Shown one piece after another: positions 27,371 to 36,233 of a DNA stretch of 64,000 nt. A program made the translations under genes and the position numbers. The notes beneath the pieces are model-generated. The model saw only the letters and a program-made list of their open reading frames with translations, ran no database searches and was not told where the DNA came from. The DNA is from DTKD01 sp964494345 (GTDB lineage Bacteria > Armatimonadota > UBA5829), in NCBI GenBank assembly GCA_964494345.1, contig CAZBSI010000002.1, positions 1-64,000 on the forward strand, read 5' to 3'. Every line of letters starts with the position of its first letter. The first letter of the stretch is position 1.

Positions 27371-27399
27371 TTGTGGTAGACGATGGATTGTGGTATAAT
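27371..27399 (+). promoter_or_regulatory. Promoter of the NYN gene
   Basis: TTGTGG (27371-27376), 17 bases, then TATAAT (27394-27399) preceded by TGG. It lies inside the segment bounded by the 54-bp direct repeats. Confidence 0.65.
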
Positions 27400-27432
27400 G
27401 CGAATGTAAGTGGAAGCTGAATATTATATCCC

Positions 27433-27481
27433 TCCCAGTGTTTCGTCGCTGGGATGCAGAGCCCGTGTAAGCGGGCTCTGC
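27433..27481 (+). promoter_or_regulatory. Two tandem hairpins in the NYN leader
   Basis: TCCCAG/CTGGGA (27433-27454) is followed directly by a perfect 10-bp stem GCAGAGCCCG/CGGGCTCTGC (27456-27481) and CCTTT. The pair sits between the promoter and the ATG at 27497. It could be an attenuator, a small RNA or a processing site; which one cannot be told from sequence. Confidence 0.5.
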
Positions 27482-27496
27482 CTTTATGTGTGATAG

Positions 27497-28165
27497 ATGG
27501 GCATTGAACAGCATAAACCCAATACTTATGTCTACATCGATGGCTTCAACCTATATTATGGTTGTTTTAAAAATAGACGTGGCCCGCAGTGGACTCAATG
27601 TAAATGGTTAGACCTCCAGGCGCTGTGTGATAAATTGCTCCCCAAAAACAATGTGACCACCATAAAGTATTACACTGCTGAGGTTTCCAGCAGGCCACCG
27701 GACAAACAAGCTGATAGACAAAGAGCATATTTGAAAGCGCTATCCACACTGGATAGAGTGTCTATTATCAAAGGTCATTTTCTAGGACCAAGGCCTGTAA
27801 AAATGCCCGAATGCGACGAGCAGGGCAAATATCTGGGCCGAAGCGCATATGTGCTGAAGACTGAGGAAAAAGGCTCCGATGTAAACCTGGCAGTTGATAT
27901 GCTTTATGACTGTGTTCGGGATTCTTATGATTGTGCCGTAGTTCTTTCAAATGACTCTGATTTACTCGCACCTATTCAAATCGTGAGAGGCGAATACAAA
28001 AAAATCATAGGGTGGGTCAATCCTCATACTCAAAACAGTCGGCATCTGCGAGAAAATATTGATTTTCAACGGAAGATTACACTGTCAATTCTGGAGCAGA
28101 GCCAGTTACCGAATGACATAGACATTGGCGAGGGGCGTACTATTAGCAAGCCATCGGAGTGGTAA
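27497..28165 (+). CDS. NYN-domain (LabA/DUF88-like) putative ribonuclease
   Basis: This 222-residue protein has the PIN-like NYN fold. The metal-binding acidic residues are present: YIDGFNLYYG (Asp15, Asn18), KGSDVNLAVDML (about 124-135) and SNDSDL (about 151-156). Such proteins are Mg-dependent nucleases, several of them linked to RNA processing or defence. The gene looks more AT-rich than its neighbours, has no clear Shine-Dalgarno and is bracketed by 54-bp direct repeats, so it was probably acquired as a unit. The target RNA is unknown. Confidence 0.85.
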   Translation: MGIEQHKPNTYVYIDGFNLYYGCFKNRRGPQWTQCKWLDLQALCDKLLPKNNVTTIKYYTAEVSSRPPDKQADRQRAYLKALSTLDRVSIIKGHFLGPRPVKMPECDEQGKYLGRSAYVLKTEEKGSDVNLAVDMLYDCVRDSYDCAVVLSNDSDLLAPIQIVRGEYKKIIGWVNPHTQNSRHLRENIDFQRKITLSILEQSQLPNDIDIGEGRTISKPSEW

Positions 28166-28231
28166 TCTGAAGCGACCACCCGGTTGACGGTTGTGGTATT
28201 AAAATAGGCAGCGTTTGATGACTTACCTCAC

Positions 28232-28285
28232 CCCCTCGTCATTTCGAGCGAATGCGAGAAATCTGCTTTTTTCGTTGTCTGAGGT
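28232..28285 (+). repeat. 54-bp direct repeat, right copy, flanking the NYN cassette
   Basis: Identical over 54 bases to 27252-27305. A family F segment (TTTCGCTCTTTTCGGGCTTTCGCG, about 28349-28372) follows, and the next gene starts at 28428. Confidence 0.9.
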
Positions 28286-28427
28286 CAGATGTTCGACGTT
28301 CGAACTGGCACGTTACTTTTTATATTCTAAAACCACTTGTTTCCTGCTTTCGCTCTTTTCGGGCTTTCGCGTTTTCCCTTGCTCATCCCCGGCAGGAATC
28401 ATCCCCGCATTCCGCGAATGCATTGAT

Positions 28428-29159
28428 ATGAGAACTGTTGTGATTTTATCTATTGCAGCGACGTTTTTGTTGGGGTGTATGTGTATGAGCGATGCTGATC
28501 TCAGGCCGATTTACCGGTGTCCGAAGATAGACAAGGCTCCGGTGATTGATGGCAAACTTGATGATGAGGCTTGGAAAATAGCTCCCCCGGTGCAACTGGT
28601 ACTCTCCGAAACCGGAAAGCCCGCCACAAAGCGCACAATAGCAAGGATGTGCTGGGACGATCAGAACCTGTATATATCATTTGACTGCGACGACGAGGAC
28701 CTCTGGAACGATTATAAGGAGCGAGATGATCCTGTTTATAACGAAGAGGTCGTGGAGGCGTTTTTGTCACCGGATTGCAGCCTCAAGCACTATTATGAGA
28801 TAAACGTAAGCCCTCGCAACGTGGTCTTTGATGCTTCGATATACGACCCCGTCAACGGCTCACCGCAACCTCCGACTTCTACAGCCTGGGATTGTGTTGG
28901 GTTGCGCACAGCCGTGATAGCCGACGGCACGTTGGATTGTCGCACGGATAAAGACAAGGGATATATCGCTGAAATGGCAATACCATTTGCCGGATTGGGC
29001 AGAGATACGCCGAAGTCCGGGGAGCGATGGCGGGGCAATTTGTTCAGAATCGACCTCAGCCCGAAACCTGCCGAGTTTCAGGCATGGTCGCCTACCCTCG
29101 TCAAGCCTGCGGCATTTCATATCCCGGACAGGTTCGGGACTATATTCTTTGTGAAGTAG
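28428..29159 (+). CDS. Lipoprotein with CBM9-like carbohydrate-binding domain
   Basis: This 243-residue protein begins with a lipoprotein signal (TFLLGC; Cys at about 17). Residues 30-243 resemble the CBM9-like/DOMON family: IDGKLDDEAWKIAPP, then YISFDCDDEDLW, NEEVVEAFLSP and YIAEMAIPF. These are typical of sugar-binding domains attached to secreted enzymes, but here the domain stands alone. The upstream part of the longer frame lies in repeat DNA, so the ATG at 28428 is preferred. The expected role is glycan binding on the cell surface. Confidence 0.75.
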   Translation: MRTVVILSIAATFLLGCMCMSDADLRPIYRCPKIDKAPVIDGKLDDEAWKIAPPVQLVLSETGKPATKRTIARMCWDDQNLYISFDCDDEDLWNDYKERDDPVYNEEVVEAFLSPDCSLKHYYEINVSPRNVVFDASIYDPVNGSPQPPTSTAWDCVGLRTAVIADGTLDCRTDKDKGYIAEMAIPFAGLGRDTPKSGERWRGNLFRIDLSPKPAEFQAWSPTLVKPAAFHIPDRFGTIFFVK

Positions 29160-29170
29160 CAGTCGAAATC

Positions 29171-29199
29171 TTGTCGGATTGGCGGAACTGCTCTACAAT
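29171..29199 (+). promoter_or_regulatory. Promoter of the 29253 oxidoreductase
   Basis: TTGTCG (29171-29176), 17-base spacer, TACAAT (29194-29199). A small inverted repeat (GCACC/GGTGC, about 29221-29235) lies between it and the start codon and could be an operator. Confidence 0.55.
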
Positions 29200-29252
29200 A
29201 AGGAACAATTGGTTGATAAGGCACCTGATGGGTGCGCAATGAGGTAGATTAA

Positions 29253-30338
29253 ATGGGGAATTCGTCTGAACTGAGAGTCGGTATAATCGGCTGCGGCGGT
29301 ATTGCCGGGGGCAAGCACCTGCCGAGTCTGACCAAAATCGACGCTGTGAATATGGTGGCGTTTTGCGACATCATCGAGAGTCGCGCTGCTGAGAAGGCGG
29401 CTGCATACGGCGTAGAAGGTGCGCGGATCTATACGGATTATCGGAAGATGCTGGAGGAGGAGAAACTCGACGTAGTTCATGTTTGTACGCCGAATAACAG
29501 CCACTCCGAGATAAGCGTAGCAGCTCTGGAAGCTGGGTGCCATGTGATGTGCGAGAAGCCGATGGCCAAAACAGCCGAGGGCGCGCGCAAAATGATCGAA
29601 GCCGCGAAGCGAACCGGGAAGAAGCTGACTATCGGTTATCAGAACCGCTTCCGGGCGGATTCAAGATATCTGAAGGCGTTCTGCGACGAGGGCGGACTTG
29701 GAGAGATTTATTTCGCCAAGGCGCATGCACTTCGAAGGCGTGCTGTGCCGACGTGGGGCGTATTCCTTGATGCTGATGCCCAGGGCGGAGGGCCGCTGAT
29801 CGATATCGGGACCCACGCGCTGGACTTGACGCTGTGGATGATGAATAACTACGAGCCGGAGTTCGCGGTAGGCAACACATATCGCAAGCTCGGCGACCGA
29901 GAGAATTGCGCGAACCCGTGGGGGCCGTGGGACCCCAAAAAGTTCACGGTTGAGGACTCGGCTTTCGGATATATCCATTTCAAGAATGGAGCGATCGTGT
30001 TTTTGGAGTCAAGCTGGGCTTTGAATGTGCGACAAAGCGGTGAAGCCATCTGCACCCTGTGCGGAACTGAGGCCGGTGCGGATATGTGGGACGGGCTGCA
30101 GATTAACGGGGAGAGATTCAGCAAGCTCTACGTGGAAAGAGCCCAACTCGAGCCGGGCAGTGTGCCGTTTTATTCCGGAGATGACGAAAGAGACGCCGAT
30201 GTCGAGGCGAAGATGTGGATCGAAGCCATCCTGCAGGACAAAGCCCCGGTGGTGCTGCCGGAGCAGGCCCTCGTGGTGACGGAGATTCTTGAGGCGATCT
30301 ATAAATCCAGCGAGACCGGAAAACCGGTTTACTTCTAA
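29253..30338 (+). CDS. Gfo/Idh/MocA family oxidoreductase
   Basis: This 361-residue cytoplasmic NAD(P)-dependent dehydrogenase has an N-terminal Rossmann domain (VGIIGCGGIAGGKHLP, about 7-22) and the EKPMAK motif (about 97-102). The C-terminal alpha/beta domain includes GGGPLIDIGTHALDL, whose His is the probable catalytic residue. The ATG is preceded by TGAGGT. The family oxidises inositols, deoxysugars and related polyols; the substrate here is not evident. It has no signal peptide, unlike the two Tat-exported relatives at 46960 and 48202. Confidence 0.9.
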   Translation: MGNSSELRVGIIGCGGIAGGKHLPSLTKIDAVNMVAFCDIIESRAAEKAAAYGVEGARIYTDYRKMLEEEKLDVVHVCTPNNSHSEISVAALEAGCHVMCEKPMAKTAEGARKMIEAAKRTGKKLTIGYQNRFRADSRYLKAFCDEGGLGEIYFAKAHALRRRAVPTWGVFLDADAQGGGPLIDIGTHALDLTLWMMNNYEPEFAVGNTYRKLGDRENCANPWGPWDPKKFTVEDSAFGYIHFKNGAIVFLESSWALNVRQSGEAICTLCGTEAGADMWDGLQINGERFSKLYVERAQLEPGSVPFYSGDDERDADVEAKMWIEAILQDKAPVVLPEQALVVTEILEAIYKSSETGKPVYF

Positions 30339-30353
30339 GGTTAATGATTCAAG

Positions 30354-30420
30354 TGGGTGGCGATTTTCCGAATCGCCACCTGATAACCTGAAAGTGGCCG
30401 AGACGGAGATCGGCCACTAC
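30354..30420. repeat. Family C and family E palindromes
   Basis: GGTGGCGATTTTCCGAATCGCCACC (family C) is followed by GTGGCCGAGACGGAGATCGGCCAC (family E). They separate two convergent genes and may act as a bidirectional transcription end. Confidence 0.75.
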
Positions 30421-30438
30421 ATTTTCGACGTTCCTTGC

Positions 30439-31698
30439 CTACTTCGCTACTACATTCAACCCTTCTTGCACATCCCCGGTCGATTCGTTGGTGATCTGTT
30501 TTTCACCTTTGAACCTGTTGCCTGATATGACAGCAGTGGTGACGTCCTTGCCGAGGTGGATGTCCTTGCGCTCCATCCAGAACCGGCAGTTGGAGATGTT
30601 TATATCCCCCGAAAGTGCATCAATCGTGTAAAGGTCGGGGTGTCCGCCCTGGTTCAGGAACGTACACTGGCTGAAGCTGACGGTGCCTTTGCCGTCTATT
30701 TTGGCTATCTGAGACGCAGGGCCCCAGAATGAGCAGTTGCCGAGTTGCACGACACCGTTATGTGTGGCCGCGACCTCCATAAAGATATCGGTCTTGTTGT
30801 TACCGACGAACTCGCCGTTTGTGATAAGCAGCCCGGGCGGCTGGCAATGGTCGACCAGTATCGCCCTGCCGCACCAGTCGGCTCCGATCCCGAGGAAGTT
30901 GCCATTTACAGAGCCGTCCGCATCTGCGGTAAAGTGATAACCAACTTTGGCGCCAAATACAAATGTATTATGGACATACTCCCAGTCGGTGCGTTTGAAC
31001 TGAAACGCAGTCAGATTCTCACCTATGTAGTTGATAAGATCGTCCCACTTCGGGATGCCTTCGGAGCCTGCCCTGGCCCAATAGTGCGGGTTGAAATGGA
31101 CGTTTTCGATGCGGCCGATATCGGTGCATTTGTCGATATGTACCCCGATTTTCAGCGGGCATCCGAAGCAGTTGCGGATATAATGCAGTTCATTTGAATA
31201 TTGGCCGAAGTCGATGGCTTTGTAGGAGTTTACGAATGTGCAGTCGATGACGCTGCCGTGCATTCCCTTGCCTTGAACCGTCCACGGGTAGGCCGATGTG
31301 CCCGGAATGCGCTGTTCTGGGTAGAAGAACGTGATCCCCTTAACTGCGCTTGATGGGTTAAGCATTATACACGGCGGGCCGTTTTCGTCCCCTTTGCCTG
31401 CGTAGACGAGAAATACCGTTCCATTGGAGAGCTGCGCGTGGTGAGGCGCCTCCCAGACTCCGGCGAGGGTGACGCCCTCCGGCACGTTGAGCGGCTTATC
31501 TATCCGGTATTTGCCCGCTTCGAGTTGCACCACTCCGCCGTGGTTGGCGCCTGCGTAGTCGAGGGCTTTCTGGATAGCGACGGAATCGTCGGCGACACCA
31601 TCAGCTTTCGCTCCGTAGTCTTTCACATTGACCGCCGCGCTGGCGCTAATCGCCAATAGCGCGCAGGCGGCCGCGGTTATAATTGTGGTATAGTTCAT
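30439..31698 (-). CDS. Secreted pectate-lyase-like right-handed beta-helix protein
   Basis: This 419-residue exported protein has a signal peptide (about 1-21) followed directly by VNVKDYGAKADGVADDSVAIQKAL, the hallmark of the pectate lyase 3 / epimerase superfamily. The remainder is a right-handed parallel beta-helix with repeated short strands. The ATG at 31698 has GGAGGA upstream; the longer open frame to 32061 runs across the divergent msr promoter region and is rejected. It probably cleaves or binds a polysaccharide; catalytic residues could not be assigned. Confidence 0.82.
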   Translation of the reverse strand: MNYTTIITAAACALLAISASAAVNVKDYGAKADGVADDSVAIQKALDYAGANHGGVVQLEAGKYRIDKPLNVPEGVTLAGVWEAPHHAQLSNGTVFLVYAGKGDENGPPCIMLNPSSAVKGITFFYPEQRIPGTSAYPWTVQGKGMHGSVIDCTFVNSYKAIDFGQYSNELHYIRNCFGCPLKIGVHIDKCTDIGRIENVHFNPHYWARAGSEGIPKWDDLINYIGENLTAFQFKRTDWEYVHNTFVFGAKVGYHFTADADGSVNGNFLGIGADWCGRAILVDHCQPPGLLITNGEFVGNNKTDIFMEVAATHNGVVQLGNCSFWGPASQIAKIDGKGTVSFSQCTFLNQGGHPDLYTIDALSGDINISNCRFWMERKDIHLGKDVTTAVISGNRFKGEKQITNESTGDVQEGLNVVAK

Positions 31699-31726
31699 AG
31701 CCTGTCCTCCAAGTAAACTCAGCAAC

Positions 31727-31755
31727 AGTATAAGTGAGATGCCACCGGCTGGCAA
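31727..31755 (-). promoter_or_regulatory. Promoter of the pectate-lyase-like gene
   Basis: On the minus strand, TTGCCA (31750-31755), 17 bases, TATACT (31727-31732). It lies about 30 bases before the chosen ATG, which supports that start. Confidence 0.6.
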
Positions 31756-31821
31756 TAGGCCGGGCAGGGAACTCGCGGGTGGGTAAAACGTAATAAATGC
31801 AAAGACCGAACAGGTGATTAT

Positions 31822-32766
31822 ATGGATAAGCCAAACGAGGTTCGCATTTACGATGCGCATACCGGCGAAGTAAAGCCCGTGCCGAAAGTTGTTAAGACCG
31901 ATGAGCAGTGGAAAGAGATACTGACTCCGGAGCAGTTTAGAATCACCCGGCTGAGAGGCACTGAGCCGCCTGGTTCCGGCAAGTGCGATGTTCCCTCTCA
32001 GAAACAGCTCGGAATATATCAATGCGTCTGCTGCGGCACCGATCTGTTTAAACACGAGCACAAATACGAGTCCGGCAGCGGCTGGCCGAGCTTCTGGGAG
32101 CCGGTGTCTGATCTGAACCTGATTTTAGAGGCGGATGAATCTTTTGGGATGTATCGCACCGAGGTTATGTGCGCCCGCTGTGATGCGCACCTTGGCCACG
32201 TTTTTGACGACGGCCCTCCTCCCACGGGCAAGCGTTATTGCATAAATGCCGCCTCGTTGTGTCTATCGCAGGACGAGGCTGTTAATCGCGAAACAGCGAT
32301 CTTTGCGGCGGGCTGTTTTTGGGGAGTAGAGTCGGCGTTCAGAGGGTTGATCGGCAAAGGTGTTATATCAACCAGGGTCGGTTTCACCGGCGGCCACACC
32401 GAACATCCCACATATCAATCCGTCTGCGCCGGCGAGACAGCTCACGCTGAGGCAGTTGAAGTGGTCTTTGACGCGAATAAGATAACTTACCAGCAGCTTT
32501 TGGATATTTTCTGGAGCATTCACGACCCAACTACTCTCAACAGGCAGGGGTTGGATATAGGGGATCAGTACCGCTCCGCTATATTTTATACCTCGGCTGA
32601 GCAGAAAGAGGCAGCCGAAAAATCTAAGGAACAGCTTGTACAATCTGGAAAATTGCCGAGGCCGATTGTGACTGAGATAACCGAGGCGACGGAGTTCTGG
32701 GAGGCTGAGGAATATCATCAGCAGTATAAAGATAAACGGGGTTATGGGGGCGCGGGGCGAAAGTGA
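31822..32766 (+). CDS. msrBA: Peptide methionine sulfoxide reductase, MsrB-MsrA fusion
   Basis: This 314-residue bifunctional enzyme repairs oxidised methionine. MsrB comes first (about 25-150): zinc cysteines in CVCC and CARC, SGSGWPSFW, and the catalytic Cys in RYCINAASL. MsrA follows (about 158-310) with catalytic AAGCFWGVE and GGHTEHPTYQSVC. The B-then-A order is the less common one; the better known fusions are A-then-B. No signal peptide is seen, so it should act in the cytoplasm. It diverges from the pectate-lyase-like gene. Confidence 0.95.
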   Translation: MDKPNEVRIYDAHTGEVKPVPKVVKTDEQWKEILTPEQFRITRLRGTEPPGSGKCDVPSQKQLGIYQCVCCGTDLFKHEHKYESGSGWPSFWEPVSDLNLILEADESFGMYRTEVMCARCDAHLGHVFDDGPPPTGKRYCINAASLCLSQDEAVNRETAIFAAGCFWGVESAFRGLIGKGVISTRVGFTGGHTEHPTYQSVCAGETAHAEAVEVVFDANKITYQQLLDIFWSIHDPTTLNRQGLDIGDQYRSAIFYTSAEQKEAAEKSKEQLVQSGKLPRPIVTEITEATEFWEAEEYHQQYKDKRGYGGAGRK

Positions 32767-32769
32767 AGG

Positions 32770-33650
32770 GATAAACGCGAAAGCGCGAAAGAAGCGAAAG
32801 CCAGAAATAATGCACATTGTGTGGCGAATTGATGTAGTGGCCGGGCCTCTGTCCCGGCCATTTTCCACTCGCGAGGCGGCCAGCCACCCAGTCATTCCGC
32901 GCGTAGTCGCGGAATCCACGGGAAAATATGGGCGTTACGCGATCCTGCGACTTCGCGCAGGATGACTATATTTGAAAGCGCAAGATGACAGAGAAAGCCA
33001 ACGCGAAAGCCCGAAAGAAGCGAAAGCCAGAAATAATGCACATTGTGTGGCGAATTGATGTAGTGGCCGGGCCTCTGTCCCGGCCATTTTCCACTCNNNN
33101 NNNNNNNNNNNNNNNNNNNNNNNNNNNNNNNNNNNNNNNNNNNNNNNNNNNNNNNNNNNNNNNNNNNNNNNNNNNNNNNNNNNNNNNNNNNNNNNNATTG
33201 TGTGGCGAATTGATGTAGTGGCCGGGCCTCTGTCCCGGCCATTTTCCACTCACGAAGCGGCCAGCCACCGAGTCATTCCGCGCGTAGTCGCGGAATCCAC
33301 GGGAAAATATGGGCGTTACGTGATCCTGCGACTTCGCGCAGGATGACTATATTTGAAGGCGCAAGATGACAGAGAAAGCCAACGCGAAAGCGCGAAAGAA
33401 GCGAAAGTTAGAAATAATGCACATTGTGTGGCGAATTGATGTAGTGGCCGGGCCTCTGTCCCGGCCATTTTCCACTCACGAAGCGGCCAGCCACCGAGTC
33501 ATTCCGCGCGTAGTCGCGGAATCCACGGGGAGTACAGACGGGACGTGATCCTGCGACTGCGCGCAGGATGACTATATTAGTGCGCAGAATGACAATATAA
33601 GAGTACAGAATAACATTAATTCTAGGCGGCGATTCAGAGATCGCCGCCTA
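32770..33650. repeat. 226-bp composite tandem repeat field
   Basis: A unit made of family F (GCGAAAGAAGCGAAAG), an ATAATGCACATTGTGTGGCGA segment, family E (GGCCGGGCCTCTGTCCCGGCC) and two family D elements recurs at exactly 226-bp spacing: CATTGTGTGG begins at 32815 and 33041, and again at about 33196 and 33422. At least four copies exist, with a scaffold gap in the middle. The field ends in a family C palindrome (33623-33650). No gene is supported from 32767 to 33690. Confidence 0.9.
33097..33196. other. Assembly gap (100 N)
   Basis: Exactly 100 N bases within the 226-bp tandem field. The copy number of the repeat was evidently not resolved, so the true distance is unknown. Confidence 0.95.
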
Positions 33651-33690
33651 TCAAAGTACGTCAACCGGTATCTAATACCCTGAAGTAGAA

Positions 33691-34677
33691 TTATCCTCTG
33701 CGCCTCAAAATCGACGAGCCTGCAAGCGCTATCAGTGAGCATAGTCCAACCAGGGATGACGGTTCGGGTACCTGTTCCAGCTTCACTATGTAGTTGTAGT
33801 TGTTCGCATAGCCATCGGTATAGTAGTTGACTCCTGCGTAGATGCCACCTGTCTCGGCGTCTATGCGCAGGAAGGTGATCGCGGGGGATTCAACATCCTC
33901 GCGGCTCAAAGTGGCCAGGGTCTCAATCGAAACTCCATCCCAGCGCTGCAGCTTTGCCTGGCCGCCCGAGTTATCGCTGAACAGCAGTCTGCCCAGACTA
34001 TCAAACGCCAAACCTGCCGCTCCATTGACCGCGATGGCTGCATCAGCGTCAGTGATTCCCAACACATCGCCTTCAATCGCGCCCTGAACTTTGTCCGTAC
34101 TCCACATATATATATTCGTCGCAAATGGGTAGTTGCTCGGGCAATAATATAGATTTCCAGCCGCATCAAGCGCGACAGGGCCGGAGTAACCCGCTGCGGT
34201 TGCCACCGGCGTTGTGTTATTGCTGGCATCCAGAGCATAGACCGTGTTGCCAGCGACTACAAATGCGTTGTCGGCGTAGAAGTCGATGTCGTAGTTCCAG
34301 TCGAGCCGAGTTATGTCGTGGACGATGGCGGTAACAGGGTCGAATGTGCGGACCATACTACTGGTGTAATCGTTGTCTGCGAAATAGACCAGCCCATCAT
34401 TATATTTCACAAACGATCCGAAGACCGAGGCCGAATAAGTGTAAAGAGTCTGCACATCGGCGCCGGATTGGGTGATCTCGCGCACGCTGTGGCCGTCATT
34501 TATCACGTAATTTCCATTGGGAAGCACATCAAAGCCACCCAAAAATGCCCCAGCAGGCAGAGAGAGAAACAGGTCGGTGCAGTTATAGGTGGCAGAGTCC
34601 AGCAACCCCGCTCCCCAACTCGCCGTCGCAGATAGAATAATTGCTGCGATGATAATCAGTTTCGTAGTTTTTTTCAT
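33691..34677 (-). CDS. PEP-CTERM protein with beta-propeller-like body
   Basis: This 328-residue exported protein has a signal peptide (about 1-22). Its body (about 25-300) looks like a beta-propeller: repeated blocks such as GGFDVLPNGNYVI, DGLVYFADND, ALDAAGNLYYC and AFDSLGRLLFSDN resemble NHL/SMP-30 blades. The C-terminus is a PEP-CTERM sorting signal (VPEPSSLVGLC, a hydrophobic helix, then RRRG), so anchoring by an exosortase is expected; none is in the window. The ATG has AAGGAGG upstream and lies 22 bases after the 34700-36148 gene, in the same operon. Being third gene under a cobalamin riboswitch, it is a candidate surface corrinoid-binding protein, by analogy with Bacteroides BtuG. That role is inference. 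Confidence 0.8.
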   Translation of the reverse strand: MKKTTKLIIIAAIILSATASWGAGLLDSATYNCTDLFLSLPAGAFLGGFDVLPNGNYVINDGHSVREITQSGADVQTLYTYSASVFGSFVKYNDGLVYFADNDYTSSMVRTFDPVTAIVHDITRLDWNYDIDFYADNAFVVAGNTVYALDASNNTTPVATAAGYSGPVALDAAGNLYYCPSNYPFATNIYMWSTDKVQGAIEGDVLGITDADAAIAVNGAAGLAFDSLGRLLFSDNSGGQAKLQRWDGVSIETLATLSREDVESPAITFLRIDAETGGIYAGVNYYTDGYANNYNYIVKLEQVPEPSSLVGLCSLIALAGSSILRRRG

Positions 34678-34699
34678 TTCTTGTCCTCCTTAATTGAAC

Positions 34700-36148
34700 T
34701 TAGTTTGTTTTGATGTCGTTTTGAGGGTCAATCACCCTGACGATAACCGAACCGTCGTCGTCGCGGTCGCATATCCCGGCAACCGATAGATATGGTGCGC
34801 CGCTTACCGAATATGGGCCGCTCCAAACCAGTTTTGCGCTTGCAGAACCGTCGTTGATCTCGCAATAGCCGGGGCCTTTGGAGCATACCCTGCCCCAAAC
34901 CCGCACCCTCATTCCGTAGGCGAGGTCGCTGGACAGGGTTTTGAGGTTCATTCCGACAGGCTCAATTTGCGCAGCGCCCGGTTCGGTGCAGGTCCACATC
35001 GGGTCCGGAAATGTGAATCTGCGGGATGCCTTAGACAGGTGACCAGTGATGGTCATTTTGTCGCCGACTGCCACTATTTTGCTGTCGACTGCGATGCTGG
35101 TGTCGTAGATGACTTTCATAGCGGCCGATCTGTTCGGGGCTTCGATGAAGAACGCGTCGGGTAGGACAGCGGTCACGACGGCTTCTGTAATCAGCGCATA
35201 ATCGCCATCTGTCAGCCGCTTAACTTCACCGATCAAAAGCGCTGGTCGGCACGCCGCAACTGCGTCGATTTCGGCTGATATTTCGCCTAATCCGGGGAAA
35301 TAATCCCCGCTGACCGCATCCGTCAGCCGCACATACTTGAACCAGCTTAAATTCGCTTTTATCTCGTTTCCATAGAAATCAATAGCCGGGACACCGGGTG
35401 CGCTTTGCCAAACTGCGTCGGCTATATCGAACGCGTCACCTCCTCCGGAAACATAGTCGAAACGTTCTGTATTGAACCCGCTGGGCACACTTGGGCGGTC
35501 TGGAACAGTGTATAGCTCCTCTGCGCTGCGAGTCACCCAACTGAACGGATTATTGCTGCCGGCGGTCGGCAGTTCTATGGTGGGCGTGCAATCTGCATAG
35601 CCGTAAAGTTTTGTTGACGAAAACCCAATATCCGAGGACGGCACATAGGGGTTGGGGCCGGGTGCAGGGATTAGATCGTTCGGCAGGATATTCGGCCGAA
35701 TCAGATACCACTGCTCTCCATCCTGGCTGATCTCGACAAAGGCCGGCTCCTGCCATCTGAAGTTCGGGTCAGCATATAGCGGCAGGTTTTCCGTCATACT
35801 CAGCCGAAAATACGCATTACCGAATACTATGAAATCCAGACCGTATGGGTTTCGAGGGTCGTCTATAACAGGTGTCGAGAAACCGACCGCCACCGAAGCC
35901 GTCGTGCCCGCAGCGTTACGGTCGCCGAGTGAGACGCAGTAGCCATTATCATAGCTGTGCGCAGGCTCGTAAACCTGCCCGCCAGTCGGGGCGCCCAGGC
36001 ATCTGAACGGGTCGTTATACAGAGGGTTGTTCACAAACTGCCCAGTGCCCGGAATATACCAGCTTTGCTGAGTTATATCCGCAAACCAGGCGCTTGCCGA
36101 AGTCGCCGATGCAAAAATCAGGCATATTATAATTATTATCCGATTCAT
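34700..36148 (-). CDS. Exported surface protein with C-terminal OB-type domain
   Basis: This 482-residue protein has a signal peptide (about 1-20). The N-terminal 300 residues are a beta-rich region with LDFIVFGNAYF and EPAFVEISQDGEQWY, which resembles surface proteins annotated only as cell surface protein. The last 180 residues (about 305-482; DAFFIEAPNRSAAMKV, VVAVGDKMTITGHL-like) resemble the C-terminal pair found in both giant GHL10 proteins. The ATG has GAGGTAG upstream. It is the middle gene of the riboswitch-controlled operon. No enzymatic motif is seen; the function is unknown. Confidence 0.7.
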   Translation of the reverse strand: MNRIIIIICLIFASATSASAWFADITQQSWYIPGTGQFVNNPLYNDPFRCLGAPTGGQVYEPAHSYDNGYCVSLGDRNAAGTTASVAVGFSTPVIDDPRNPYGLDFIVFGNAYFRLSMTENLPLYADPNFRWQEPAFVEISQDGEQWYLIRPNILPNDLIPAPGPNPYVPSSDIGFSSTKLYGYADCTPTIELPTAGSNNPFSWVTRSAEELYTVPDRPSVPSGFNTERFDYVSGGGDAFDIADAVWQSAPGVPAIDFYGNEIKANLSWFKYVRLTDAVSGDYFPGLGEISAEIDAVAACRPALLIGEVKRLTDGDYALITEAVVTAVLPDAFFIEAPNRSAAMKVIYDTSIAVDSKIVAVGDKMTITGHLSKASRRFTFPDPMWTCTEPGAAQIEPVGMNLKTLSSDLAYGMRVRVWGRVCSKGPGYCEINDGSASAKLVWSGPYSVSGAPYLSVAGICDRDDDGSVIVRVIDPQNDIKTN

Positions 36149-36233
36149 TTTCTACCTCATCAATTTGCAGACCTTTGTCTGTGCCCTGCGGGCACGCTCC
36201 GGCTGCGTGCAACCGAAGCAACCGCACAACACC

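Noticed and set aside
31699..32061. N-terminal extension of the pectate-lyase-like protein
   Set aside because: It crosses the promoter and the start of the divergent msrBA gene; the internal ATG has a strong ribosome-binding site followed by a signal peptide.
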